Source of the DNA: WLMZ01 sp963732585
GTDB lineage: Bacteria; Actinomycetota; Acidimicrobiia; Acidimicrobiales; Ilumatobacteraceae
Direction of reading: 5' to 3'
Assembly (NCBI GenBank): GCA_963732585.1
Contig: CAVSZY010000003.1
Coordinates: forward strand, 310,001 to 374,000
Length of the DNA: 64,000 bases
In this document: one piece after another, positions 35,546-43,951 of the stretch
How positions within the stretch are numbered: the stretch's first letter is position 1
How the letters are laid out: every line of letters starts with the position of its first letter
Program-made: the position numbers and the translations under genes
Notes under the pieces: model-generated
What the model was told of the DNA's origin: nothing
Seen by the model: the letters and a program-made list of their open reading frames with translations, nothing else
Database searches by the model: none

Positions 35546-36457
35546 GTGAAATCCGTCGTCCGCTGCAGCCTCGTGCTGCTCCTCGCTGGCTGCGGCGCAG
35601 CGACGTCTGAGCCGTCGGGGTCGGCCTCGAGTGCCGCCCTGCGCGTCGCTGTCACGACGTATCCCATCGAAGCGATCGCCAGCGCCGTTGGCGGAGATCG
35701 GGTGCAGGTCGTGTCGATCACCGGCGACGCCGCGGCACACGATGCTGAGATCAGCCCGGCGATGGTTGCGGCACTCGCCGACGTCGACGTCGTGCTCTAC
35801 CTCGGCAACGACTTTCAACCGGAGGTGTCCGGCTTGATTGACGGCCTGGCCGACGACGTGGCCACACTCGATCTGCTGACCAGCGTGCAGCTGCAGCCAG
35901 TCGATGCCAACGACCCAGGCAGCGAACTCGATCCCCACGTCTGGCTCGATCCTGAGAACATGGCGACGATGACGAGGGCCATCACCCAACAACTCGTCTC
36001 GCTCGACCCCGATGATGCGCAGGGCTACCAGCGGCGGGCGACAGAATTCAGCGACCAACTCACAGCACTCTCGATCGAATTCGAGTCGGCACTGGCGCGC
36101 TGTCGTAGCACGGTGGTCGTCACCAGCCATCGCGCCTTTGGCTACCTGACCAGCCGTTACGGGCTGACGCAGCTACCGATCAGCGGAACGTCGCCCGGCG
36201 CCGAACCGAGCGCCGCGGAGCTCCAGCGGGTAGTCGATGAGGCCCGTTCGCAGCAGGTGACCACGGTGTTCTTCGAGCGCCAGGATTCCAGCGACCTGGC
36301 GCAGATCGTGGCCCAGGAACTCGGTGCAGCTACCGCTGGTCTCGACCCGCTCGAGCGCTTAAGTGCCCGCCAGCGCGCCGACGGTGACGACTACTTCAAC
36401 GTGCAGCGCGCCAACCGTGTCGCCTTGGCTAACGGTCTTGGCTGTGCTGCACGCTGA
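35546..36457 (+). CDS. znuA: Zinc ABC transporter substrate-binding lipoprotein (ZnuA-like)
   Basis: A 303-residue cluster A-I metal-binding lipoprotein. The lipobox is LLLAGC (Cys16). Metal-ligand segments: AAHDAEISP (first His), LDPHVWLDPENM (second His), VVTSHRAFGYL (third His) and FFERQDSSD (acidic). The histidine-rich loop of many zinc binders is absent. Typical neighbours znuB and znuC are missing, so it is an orphan binding protein that must use a permease encoded elsewhere. The preceding Zur-like box suggests zinc rather than manganese. Its end overlaps the convergent histidine kinase gene by 29 bases. Confidence 0.85.
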   Translation: MKSVVRCSLVLLLAGCGAATSEPSGSASSAALRVAVTTYPIEAIASAVGGDRVQVVSITGDAAAHDAEISPAMVAALADVDVVLYLGNDFQPEVSGLIDGLADDVATLDLLTSVQLQPVDANDPGSELDPHVWLDPENMATMTRAITQQLVSLDPDDAQGYQRRATEFSDQLTALSIEFESALARCRSTVVVTSHRAFGYLTSRYGLTQLPISGTSPGAEPSAAELQRVVDEARSQQVTTVFFERQDSSDLAQIVAQELGAATAGLDPLERLSARQRADGDDYFNVQRANRVALANGLGCAAR

Positions 36458-37835
36458 CGCTGACGCTGGCGCACAGACCAGGCCGCCCGCTGCGATTCCA
36501 CATCTTGACTTCGGCGCCGATCAAGGTAGCCAGGTGCTGGACGATGGCAAGCCCGATCCCCGAACCGTCGTGCGCCGCGTCGGGCGAGCGCCAGAAGCGG
36601 TCGAAGGCCCGTTCCAAATGTTCCGGCCGCATCCCGGGGCCGTCGTCGCTGACGGTGATCGTGATCCGTTGCTGGTCGCGGTGGGCGATGACGATCACGG
36701 CATCGCCTGAGGCGCAGACGGCCAGCGCATTGTCGATGTAGTTGTCGACGATCTGCTCGAGGGCAGACTGATCCGACAAGGCGACGAGGCCGTCGGGAAT
36801 ATCGAAGCCGACCACAATGCCGCGCTCTTCGGCCAACGGGGCCCACAGGTCGTTGCGCTCGTGGAGGAGTTGGCTGATGTCGACGCTCGACAGGCTGATG
36901 GTCGATTCGTCGGATCGGGCGATGAGCAACAGCCCCTGTACCAGCCGCTGCAGACGCTCCGTTTCGGCACCGGCAGCCTCGATCTGTTCGCGCGCCGCGC
37001 CAGGATCCGACTCCAGCAACTGTGCCCCGCGTTCAAGCTGCAGGCGCAGCGCGGTCAGCGGCGTGCGCAGCTGATGTGAGGCATCGCCGGCGAACGCCTT
37101 CTGGCGTTCCACCAGGGTGGAGATCTGCTCGGTCATCGCGTTGAACGAACGGGCCAGGCTGCGAATCTCCGGCGGACCTTCATCGGTCGCCACGCGGGCT
37201 CGGAAATCGCCCATGGCGAGGCGTTCCGTGCTTCGTTGCAGCCGACGAATGGGGGCGACGACGGTGTGGGCCATGAGGAGCGCAGCGAGCACGGCGGCGA
37301 CCAGCGAGATGCCGAAGACGACGATCAATCCGGTCGCCTTGCGGCGCGCCCGATCCTCGATCACGCTCGCAGGGTAGGTGATGCGCACCGCGCCAAACGT
37401 CTCTGCCCCGGACAACACGGGCACGGCGACGTAAACCAAGGTCGTTCCGGCGGTGGTCGACAATCGCTCGCCCTTCGATGGTTGACCGCTGAGCGCTTCG
37501 GCGAATTCGGGGCGGTTGCTGTAGTCGTCGCCCGCCTGATCGAGGGTTCCCGAGAAAGCGACTGCAGAACCGAAGCGGTCGGTGACGACCACTCGTGCGC
37601 CGCTCTGCGCGCTGTACTGCTGGATCGCAGCTTGGACATCCGCTTGCGTCGGCACGTTGCCTTCGTTGGCCAGAAGGTTTTCAGCGCCACCGGCGAGCAC
37701 GAACGCGTCGCGCTCCAGGCTGGCGAGCAGGCGATCCTTTTCGACGTCGCGCAGATAGGACAGCAATGGCACGTCTTGGGCCACCAGCACCATGGTCACC
37801 AGCCCGATGAAGGCCGCCAGTAGTCGCCACTTCAA
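36429..37835 (-). CDS. Sensor histidine kinase of a two-component system
   Basis: A 468-residue membrane kinase. Two membrane helices (about residues 4-22 and 170-190) flank an extracytoplasmic sensor of about 145 residues, followed by HAMP, the dimerisation helix with the phospho-accepting His in ASHQLRTPL (near residue 252) and an HATPase domain with N-box DNYIDNAL, DDGPGM and GSGIGLAI. Its ATG overlaps the stop of the response regulator gene (ATGA), so the two are co-translated. The signal is not predictable. Confidence 0.93.
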   Translation of the reverse strand: MKWRLLAAFIGLVTMVLVAQDVPLLSYLRDVEKDRLLASLERDAFVLAGGAENLLANEGNVPTQADVQAAIQQYSAQSGARVVVTDRFGSAVAFSGTLDQAGDDYSNRPEFAEALSGQPSKGERLSTTAGTTLVYVAVPVLSGAETFGAVRITYPASVIEDRARRKATGLIVVFGISLVAAVLAALLMAHTVVAPIRRLQRSTERLAMGDFRARVATDEGPPEIRSLARSFNAMTEQISTLVERQKAFAGDASHQLRTPLTALRLQLERGAQLLESDPGAAREQIEAAGAETERLQRLVQGLLLIARSDESTISLSSVDISQLLHERNDLWAPLAEERGIVVGFDIPDGLVALSDQSALEQIVDNYIDNALAVCASGDAVIVIAHRDQQRITITVSDDGPGMRPEHLERAFDRFWRSPDAAHDGSGIGLAIVQHLATLIGAEVKMWNRSGRPGLCASVSVSVQHSQDR

Positions 37836-38497
37836 GACGGTTGCTCACACCGAAATCCGACCCCGCGCACCGACTGAATCCACTCGTGGTTGCCGAGTTT
37901 CTTGCGTATCGAGGCGATATGCGCGTCGACGGTCTTCGTTGGCCCATACCAATGCGATTCCCACACCGACTCGAGAATCTCGGTGCGGGTGCGCACGGTG
38001 CCAACCGTGCTGGCGAGAAAGGCGAGCAGGTCGAATTCCTTGGCGGTCAGGGCAATCTCCTCGCCATCGAGGTGCACTCGGCGCGTGCGCCGGTCGATGC
38101 TCAGCCCACCGATACTCTGCGCGTTGTTCTCCGCGGCGGGCTGCCCGTCGACGGTTCGCCGACCGACGGCTCGAACCCGGGCGGCGAGTTCGCGCAGGCT
38201 GAATGGCTTGGTGACATAGTCGTCTGCGCCGAGCTCCAAGCCGAGCACCCGATCAAACTCGTCGCTTCGTGCCGTGAGCATGATGATCGGGGTGGAGCCG
38301 CGGCTGCGCAGCTGCCTGCAGACGTCACGCCCATCGATATCGGGCAGTCCAAGGTCGAGCAACACGAGGTCGTAGCCGCTGGCCGCGAGAGCGTCGCCAC
38401 CTGTGGCCACATGGGCGACTTCGAAGCCCTCGGCACTCAGCCCGCTGACGAGCGTGCTGGCGATTGCCCGGTCATCCTCAACAAGCAGCAGTCTCAT
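37832..38497 (-). CDS. OmpR/PhoB-family response regulator
   Basis: A 221-residue regulator. The receiver has the acidic pair at residues 8-9, the phosphorylation site Asp48 (LVLLDLGLPD), the Thr in MLTAR and Lys in VTKPF. The C-terminal winged helix (LTAKEFDLLAFLA, KTVDAHIASIRKKLG, VRGVGFRCE) binds DNA. ATG 38497 (MRLLLVEDD) was preferred to a start nine codons upstream; a CAGAAT box lies six bases before it. Partner of the kinase that follows. The gene diverges from a secreted acidic-tailed protein that could be a target (inference). Confidence 0.93.
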   Translation of the reverse strand: MRLLLVEDDRAIASTLVSGLSAEGFEVAHVATGGDALAASGYDLVLLDLGLPDIDGRDVCRQLRSRGSTPIIMLTARSDEFDRVLGLELGADDYVTKPFSLRELAARVRAVGRRTVDGQPAAENNAQSIGGLSIDRRTRRVHLDGEEIALTAKEFDLLAFLASTVGTVRTRTEILESVWESHWYGPTKTVDAHIASIRKKLGNHEWIQSVRGVGFRCEQPS

Positions 38498-38608
38498 GGC
38501 CTCATTCTGATCGCTGCGAGCCACGAATCGTTCGAACTCGGGGATCTCGTAGCGAATTTTTGGCGATTTCTTGGATAGCGCGGGCTACAACTCACGGCGC
38601 TTGTTCTC

Positions 38609-38614
38609 TATGGT
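38609..38614 (+). promoter_or_regulatory. -10 hexamer of the acidic-tailed protein gene
   Basis: TATGGT, six bases, then GTG 38621. Supports that start and a leaderless mRNA. Confidence 0.45.
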
Positions 38615-38620
38615 GAAGCT

Positions 38621-39304
38621 GTGAAGTCATGGGCGCGGGCTGGAGCGAGTGCGGCAGTAGTGCTGCTACTCGGCGGCCTGTCGGCAGCAACGAACGCCTG
38701 GGTGCTCGGATCCTCCGCGGAGCCTCGGCGCAGTGTCAGCGGGCCCACCGTAGGTTCGGCATTGGACGACGGGGCTTTGGCGTCCGAGGCAACAACCGGT
38801 GTCGAAGCGACGAGTTCTTCGCCATATCCGATCGGTGACGCTGGTGTGGCCACCATCGAATCACTCGATGGGGCCCTGAGGATCGTCCAACTGGTGCTCA
38901 ATCCCGGCTGGCAGAAGGTATCCGCCACGGGAGAGGGCACGGCGAACGTCACCATTCGAGTGCGGTCAGACCGTGTGGTTGTCGATTTTCGAGCCTCGCT
39001 TGTCGTCGGCGTCGTGCGCATCGGGTTGAACAAGACTGATCTGGCGAAAGATACCGAGTCGGTGCCGACGCGAACTGACCCGCCGCCAACATCGGCCGAC
39101 ACTGCGCCAGAAACCACGGTAGCCACCATCCCAGGCGGCCCATCGACGACCAACCCTCGCCCGAGCACGGCACCGCCAAAGCCGCCGCCGCCGACGACCA
39201 CGCAGACGTCAGTTGACGACGACGATTCAGACGACGATTCAGACGACGATTCAGACGAAGATGACGCCGACGAAGATGACGCCGACGAGGAAGAGGACGA
39301 CTGA
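38621..39304 (+). CDS. Secreted protein with extreme Asp/Glu-rich C-terminal tail, function unknown
   Basis: A 227-residue exported protein. A signal peptide or anchor (residues 8-30) leads to a Ser/Thr-rich stretch, then a compact beta region (about 70-145, ATIESLDGALRIVQLVLNPGW...VRSDRVVVDFRASLVV), a Thr/Pro-rich spacer and finally about 30 residues made almost only of Asp, Glu and Ser. The acidic end is coded by GACGACGATTCA repeated three times followed by Asp-Ala-Asp-Glu units. Such tails bind calcium or other cations, but the role is unknown. It diverges from the two-component system. No family recognised. Confidence 0.65.
   Translation: MKSWARAGASAAVVLLLGGLSAATNAWVLGSSAEPRRSVSGPTVGSALDDGALASEATTGVEATSSSPYPIGDAGVATIESLDGALRIVQLVLNPGWQKVSATGEGTANVTIRVRSDRVVVDFRASLVVGVVRIGLNKTDLAKDTESVPTRTDPPPTSADTAPETTVATIPGGPSTTNPRPSTAPPKPPPPTTTQTSVDDDDSDDDSDDDSDEDDADEDDADEEEDD
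39217..39300 (+). repeat. Acidic-codon tandem repeats at the end of the secreted protein
   Basis: GACGACGATTCA (Asp-Asp-Asp-Ser) is repeated three times, then GACGCCGACGAAGAT-type units twice. All units are multiples of three, so copy changes preserve the frame and alter only the tail length and charge. Confidence 0.75.
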
Positions 39305-39327
39305 GAACGGCCCTCGCCACGCGGCGC

Positions 39328-40413
39328 TCAGCTGACAGCGGAAGGCGGCCGGGCGGGCGCCCCGATGTACTTTGCCGACGGACGGACCAAGCGGCCGGTG
39401 CGCTTTTGCTCGAGCACGTGTGCGCTCCACCCAGCGGTTCGGGCGCAGGCGAACATCGCCGTGAACATGTGAGCCGGCACTTCTGCATAGTCGAGCACGA
39501 CGGCCGACCAGAACTCGACATTGGTCGCCAACACACGGTCTGGGTAACGGTTGCGTAGCTCTTCGAGAGCGGCGATCTCCAGGGCCTCGGCGACCTCGAC
39601 GCGCGGCGCTCCGAGCTCTTTGGCGGTGCGTCGCAGGACGCGTGCCCGTGGATCTTCGGCGCGATCGACGCGGTGACCGAAGCCCATCAGCCGATCGCCG
39701 CGGTCCATCGCCCGCTTCACCCAGCGCGTTGCGTCGCCTTCGGCTGCTACCTCGTCGAGCATCTGCAGCACGCGTGACGGTGCCCCACCGTGCAAGGGGC
39801 CAGAGAGTGCACCAACCGCACCGGACAACGCCGCGGCGACGTCGGCACCGGTCGAGGCGATCACCCGTGCGGTAAACGTCGAGGCGTTCATACCGTGCTC
39901 AGCCGCCGATACCCAGTAGGCATCGACCGCTTTGACGTGGTTGGGATCGGGCTCGCCGCGCCAGCGCATCATGAATCGTTCGGTGATCGTCGCTGCGTTG
40001 TCGATCACTCGTTGCGGCACCATCGGCCGACCGAGGCCGCGAGCTGATTGGGCAACGAACGAAAGGGCCATCACCGAGGCGCGGGCCAGGTCGTCGCGCA
40101 CCTGGGCGTCGTCGATATCGAGGATCTGTTCGAAACCCCAGAAGGGCGCGAGCATCGCCAGCGCGCTCTGCACATCGACACGGATGTCGCCGGAGTGCAC
40201 CGGGATCGGGAACGGTTCGGCGGGTGGCAATCCGGGCTCGAATGCCCCATCGACGAGCAGGCCCCAGACGCGGCCGTAGTCATACTTGCCGACCAAGTCC
40301 TCGATATCGACCCCGCGGTAACGCAATGCACCGCCTTCACGATCCGGCTCGGCGATTTCGGTTTCGAATGCCAGTACGCCTTCTAATCCGTGCTGGACCT
40401 GCTGTTCAGCCAT
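39328..40413 (-). CDS. citA: Citrate synthase (short CitA-like type)
   Basis: A 361-residue citrate synthase-family enzyme condensing acetyl-CoA with oxaloacetate (or propionyl-CoA in methylcitrate synthases). The two catalytic histidines lie in AEHGMNAS and GPLHGGAPS, with GFGHRV near residue 260. The usual catalytic aspartate of the NVDF motif is a glutamate here (NVEFWSA). This Glu seems to be a feature of the actinobacterial CitA-like group as I recall it, but alignment should confirm. An AAGGAGG site lies six bases before ATG 40413, which decides against the ATG six bases upstream and the longer frame. Confidence 0.85.
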   Translation of the reverse strand: MAEQQVQHGLEGVLAFETEIAEPDREGGALRYRGVDIEDLVGKYDYGRVWGLLVDGAFEPGLPPAEPFPIPVHSGDIRVDVQSALAMLAPFWGFEQILDIDDAQVRDDLARASVMALSFVAQSARGLGRPMVPQRVIDNAATITERFMMRWRGEPDPNHVKAVDAYWVSAAEHGMNASTFTARVIASTGADVAAALSGAVGALSGPLHGGAPSRVLQMLDEVAAEGDATRWVKRAMDRGDRLMGFGHRVDRAEDPRARVLRRTAKELGAPRVEVAEALEIAALEELRNRYPDRVLATNVEFWSAVVLDYAEVPAHMFTAMFACARTAGWSAHVLEQKRTGRLVRPSAKYIGAPARPPSAVS

Positions 40414-40484
40414 CAACATCCTCCTTGGCGGTGTTCGCACAAATCCTGTCACAAACGCGCTGTGATCCGGCCAACGGACGCCGC

Positions 40485-40490
40485 TACGGT
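40485..40490 (+). promoter_or_regulatory. -10 hexamer of the MOSC gene
   Basis: TACGGT, six bases, then ATG 40497. It fixes the start within a much longer open frame and suggests a leaderless MOSC/AAC(3)-like operon. Confidence 0.45.
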
Positions 40491-40496
40491 TCGTAC

Positions 40497-41045
40497 ATGG
40501 CACATCTGACCGAGAATGAATTGAACGACGGGCTGGCCCACATCCTCGACGCTCCAACGGATCACGGCGTCGTCGAACTCATCGTGCGGCGCCCGGCGGT
40601 CGACGAGCGCGAAGAATTGTCGCTCGCTGAGTTGAGCCTGGCGGAAGGCATCGTCGGCGATAACTGGAAGCAGCGTTCGAGCAAACGGACCGAGGACGGT
40701 TCGGCACATCCCGACATGCAGCTCAATGTGATCAACGCCCGTGTTTCGGCATTGATCGCTGTCGACCCGCTGCGGCGCAGCCTGGCAGGGGATCAGCTGC
40801 ATCTCGACCTCGACCTCAGCGAGCGCAACCTGCCAGCAGGCACCCGGTTACAGCTCGGATCGGCGATTATCGAGATCACCGATCAGCCGCACATGGGCTG
40901 CGCCAAGTTCACGCAACGTTTCGGTCTCGATGCCCACCGCTGGGTCAACTCCGAGCGTGGCGTCGAGCTGAAGTTGCGCGGCGTCAACGCCAAGGTTGTG
41001 CAACCCGGCGTCGTTCGTCAAGGCGACGCTGTCCGCAAGCTGTGA
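40497..41045 (+). CDS. MOSC domain-containing protein
   Basis: A 182-residue single-domain MOSC protein. The family cysteine that can take up sulfur for transfer to metal cofactors is in HMGCAKFTQRFG (near residue 135). A molybdenum-sulfur or nitrogen-reducing role is typical of the family, but small stand-alone members are uncharacterised. The stop overlaps the next start (GTGA). It is divergent from citrate synthase. Confidence 0.85.
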   Translation: MAHLTENELNDGLAHILDAPTDHGVVELIVRRPAVDEREELSLAELSLAEGIVGDNWKQRSSKRTEDGSAHPDMQLNVINARVSALIAVDPLRRSLAGDQLHLDLDLSERNLPAGTRLQLGSAIIEITDQPHMGCAKFTQRFGLDAHRWVNSERGVELKLRGVNAKVVQPGVVRQGDAVRKL

Positions 41046-41866
41046 GCCATTCGGTGTCGGCATTGGCGGCGGAGATTCGTGCCGTCGGCATCGGCGGCGG
41101 ATCGCTGGTGATGGTCCATGCCTCGATGCGCAAGGTCGGCTTCGTTGCCGGGGGCGTGCTGGGTCTGATCGAGGCCCTGCGTGCGGCCATCGGCGACGCC
41201 GGGACGATGATGATGGTGCTCGGTGACGACGACCGCTGGTCGTGGGTCAATAACTATCCAGAGGAGCAGCGCACCGAGTTGTTGGCCGCGGCGCCGCCGT
41301 TCGATTGTTCGACGAGCCCGGCTCAGTCCGATGTCGGGGTCCTGGCCGAGATGTTTCGCGGCTACCCAGGAACCGTGGTCAGCGATCATCCTGAAGGCAG
41401 GTTTGCCGCCAACGGTCCACTGGCCGGGGAACTGCTGCGCGATCCACCGTGGCACAACTACTACGGGCCTGATTCGCCGTTAGATCGATTTCAACAGCGC
41501 TCCGGGCAAGTGTTACGCCTCGGCGCTGACCGCGACACGGTGACGTTGACCCATTTCGCCGAGTATCTCGCCGAGGTGGCGAACAAGCGAGCGGTGCGCA
41601 GGTATCGACGGGTGCTCGGTGAGCACGGCCCGGTGACGACCTTTGTCGATGCGCTCGATGACAGCAACGGCATCGTCGAGTACCGCGACGGCACCGGCAC
41701 CGAGATCGACTACTTCCCGCCAATCCTCGACGCCTTTTGCCAGCACTATCACCAGGACCCGGCTGTGTTATCGATCGGCCGCGTTGGTGGTGCGCTCGCT
41801 GAACGCCTGGACGGTGCCACTTGGGTCCGATTCGCTACGGGCTGGATGAACGACAACCTGCGTTAG
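41042..41866 (+). CDS. AAC(3)-family acetyltransferase-like protein
   Basis: A 274-residue protein of the Antibiotic_NAT family (aminoglycoside N3-acetyltransferase fold). Family segments: VMVHASMRKVGFV near residue 25, SDHPEGRFAANG near 118, TLTHFAEYLA near 165 and the closing helix AFCQHYHQDP. Membership does not prove resistance: many chromosomal members act on other amines or are unknown. Starts with GTG 41042 overlapping the MOSC stop; ends overlapping the purU stop by four bases. Confidence 0.78.
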   Translation: MSHSVSALAAEIRAVGIGGGSLVMVHASMRKVGFVAGGVLGLIEALRAAIGDAGTMMMVLGDDDRWSWVNNYPEEQRTELLAAAPPFDCSTSPAQSDVGVLAEMFRGYPGTVVSDHPEGRFAANGPLAGELLRDPPWHNYYGPDSPLDRFQQRSGQVLRLGADRDTVTLTHFAEYLAEVANKRAVRRYRRVLGEHGPVTTFVDALDDSNGIVEYRDGTGTEIDYFPPILDAFCQHYHQDPAVLSIGRVGGALAERLDGATWVRFATGWMNDNLR

Positions 41867-42717
41867 CTGGGAAACACGATCGTGCGATCGCCAATCAGCA
41901 CGACGCGGTTCTGGGCTTGCGCTTGCACCGCCCGCGACAACACCACGCGCTCGACATCGCGGCCCATGCGCACCAGGTCATCGGCGGTATGGCCGTGGTT
42001 GACGCGCACGACGTCTTGTTCGATGATCGGCCCCTCATCGAGGTCGGCGGTGACGTAGTGAGCGGTCGCGCCGATCAGTTTGACGCCGCGATGATGAGCC
42101 TGGTGATAGGGCTTGGCACCTTTGAAACCGGGCAGGAACGAGTGGTGGATGTTGATCGCTCGACCGCTCAGCGCCCGGCAGAGGTCTTCAGAGAGGATCT
42201 GCATGTAGCGGGCGAGGACGACGAAGTCGATGTGATGCTCATCGAGCAGGTGCAACAGGCGGGCTTCCTGCGCTGCCTTGGTCGCTGCGGTGACGGAGAG
42301 CACCTCGTAGGGCAGGCCGTAGCCAGCGACGAGAGCGGCGCAGTCCGGATGGTTGGAGACGACCAGCGGGATCTCGACGTCCAATTCGCCGGTGCGGTAG
42401 CGATACAAGATGTCGAGCAGGCAGTGGTCGAACTTGGAGACCATGATCAGGGCACGTTGTTTTTGATCCTCGGCGCGCACCGTGACGTCGACCCCTTCGC
42501 CTGCGAGCAATGCGCTGAGCTGCGCCTGGACGGGCCCGTGGTCGACCCGGTCGGTGACGAAGCGAGTGCGCATGACGAAGAGTTGCGAGTCGGGATCGGT
42601 GAACTGGGCGTTCTCGATGATGTTCGCTCCAACGGAGAGCAACGCGCCGGTGACCTGGTGAACGATGCCGGGGCGGTCGGGGCAACGAAGGACGAGGACG
42701 TAGGTGCGTTGAGACAT
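41863..42717 (-). CDS. purU: Formyltetrahydrofolate deformylase
   Basis: A 284-residue enzyme that hydrolyses 10-formyl-THF to formate and THF, balancing one-carbon pools. An N-terminal ACT domain (residues 5-80, RCPDRPGIVHQVTGALL) is followed by the formyltransferase fold with NIHHSFLPGFKG (catalytic Asn/His) and the Asp in DLDEGPII. ATG 42717 is supported by TAATGT seven bases upstream. Divergent from pfkA. Confidence 0.95.
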   Translation of the reverse strand: MSQRTYVLVLRCPDRPGIVHQVTGALLSVGANIIENAQFTDPDSQLFVMRTRFVTDRVDHGPVQAQLSALLAGEGVDVTVRAEDQKQRALIMVSKFDHCLLDILYRYRTGELDVEIPLVVSNHPDCAALVAGYGLPYEVLSVTAATKAAQEARLLHLLDEHHIDFVVLARYMQILSEDLCRALSGRAINIHHSFLPGFKGAKPYHQAHHRGVKLIGATAHYVTADLDEGPIIEQDVVRVNHGHTADDLVRMGRDVERVVLSRAVQAQAQNRVVLIGDRTIVFPS

Positions 42718-42724
42718 TGTCTCG

Positions 42725-42730
42725 ACATTA
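42725..42730 (-). promoter_or_regulatory. -10 hexamer of purU
   Basis: Minus-strand TAATGT followed by seven bases and the purU ATG (42717). Leaderless pattern. Confidence 0.45.
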
Positions 42731-42826
42731 GGTCATCGAGATATTCGGTCCACAAAGAAATACGTCACACGGCGTTCACATCAATTGTGCAGCTATCGGG
42801 GCGATGTCGTGATAGACCGTTTGGCC

Positions 42827-43951
42827 ATGAGAATTGCCCTGAGTACCGGGGGCGGAGACGCGCCCGGGTTGAACGCTGTCATCCGATCTGTCACCCTGTG
42901 CGCCCTGCGGCGTGGCTGGGAGGTCGTCGGAATTCGCGACGGGTTCAACGGTCTGATGTTCCCTGAACAGTACAAAGAAGGCTCAGGAACCTTTTTCTTC
43001 GAGCGTCGTATGGTCCGCGGTATCGGACATCTTGGCGGAACGATTCTCGGCAGCACGAATCGAGGCAACCCGTGCAGCTATCCCGTGGAACAAGCCGATG
43101 GCTCGATCGTCTACGAGGACCGCACCGACGATCTCGTCGCCATGTTTCACAAGGCCGGCATCGATGCCCTGGTGACCATCGGCGGCGATGGCTCGTTGTA
43201 CATCGGCCAGCGCCTGTTCGAGGCTGGGCTGAAGGTGATCGGCGTGCCGAAGACGATCGACAACGACCTCGACAAGACCGACGCCACGTTTGGTTTCGAC
43301 ACAGCGGTGTCGATTGCCACCGAGTCGATCGATCGGTTGTTCACGACGGCGACCTCGCATAGCCGTGTCTTTGTCGTCGAGGTGATGGGCCGCTACGCAG
43401 GTTGGATTGCCTTGAATTCCGGCGTCGCCGCTGGAGCGCACGCGATCTTGATTCCGGAGATCCCGTTCAGCCTCGAGCCGGTGGCCGCGATGATCCACGA
43501 GCGCGACAATCGCGGCGCACACTTCGCTGTCGTTGTCGTCGCCGAGGGGGCGCTGCCTATCGACGGCGAGCGCGCCGTCATCGGCCAGTCGATCGGTCAG
43601 GCCGAGCGTCTCGGCGGTATCGGCGAGCGTGTCGCTCGTGAACTCACTGAATTGACCGGCAAGGAAGCCCGCACCGTCGTCCTCGGTCACCTATTGCGCG
43701 GCGGTACGCCGACAGCGTCTGATCGCTTGCTGGGCAACCGTTTCGGTGCCGCCGCGGTGCGCGCCTTGGAGGCGGGCCTCAACGGCATGATGGTCTCGCT
43801 CAACGAACCGAACATCGACTTTGTGCCCCTCAGCGAGGCGATCGGTCATCTGCGCACCGTCCCGCTCGACTGCGACATCGTCACGGCGGCGCGGGATATC
43901 GGGATCTCCTTTGGAGACGGCGAGTTCGACCCGCAGTCGCTGCCGTGCTAG
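42827..43951 (+). CDS. pfkA: 6-phosphofructokinase, ATP-type active site with PPi-type lysine
   Basis: A 374-residue PFK that phosphorylates fructose 6-phosphate. GGDGS at 119-123 has Gly (position 104 in E. coli numbering), the mark of ATP use, while PKTIDND has Lys142 (position 124), more typical of PPi-dependent enzymes. The same pair occurs in the ATP-dependent PFK of Streptomyces, so ATP is the better guess. VMGRYAGW and LGHLLRGGTPTASDR are intact. ATG 42827 (MRIALSTGGGD) was chosen; upstream in-frame residues lack similarity. The end overlaps the convergent EamA gene by 71 bases. Confidence 0.92.
   Translation: MRIALSTGGGDAPGLNAVIRSVTLCALRRGWEVVGIRDGFNGLMFPEQYKEGSGTFFFERRMVRGIGHLGGTILGSTNRGNPCSYPVEQADGSIVYEDRTDDLVAMFHKAGIDALVTIGGDGSLYIGQRLFEAGLKVIGVPKTIDNDLDKTDATFGFDTAVSIATESIDRLFTTATSHSRVFVVEVMGRYAGWIALNSGVAAGAHAILIPEIPFSLEPVAAMIHERDNRGAHFAVVVVAEGALPIDGERAVIGQSIGQAERLGGIGERVARELTELTGKEARTVVLGHLLRGGTPTASDRLLGNRFGAAAVRALEAGLNGMMVSLNEPNIDFVPLSEAIGHLRTVPLDCDIVTAARDIGISFGDGEFDPQSLPC

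Noticed and set aside
41042..41866. Antibiotic resistance gene
   Set aside because: The AAC(3) fold is recognisable but there is no mobile element, and chromosomal members often have other substrates.
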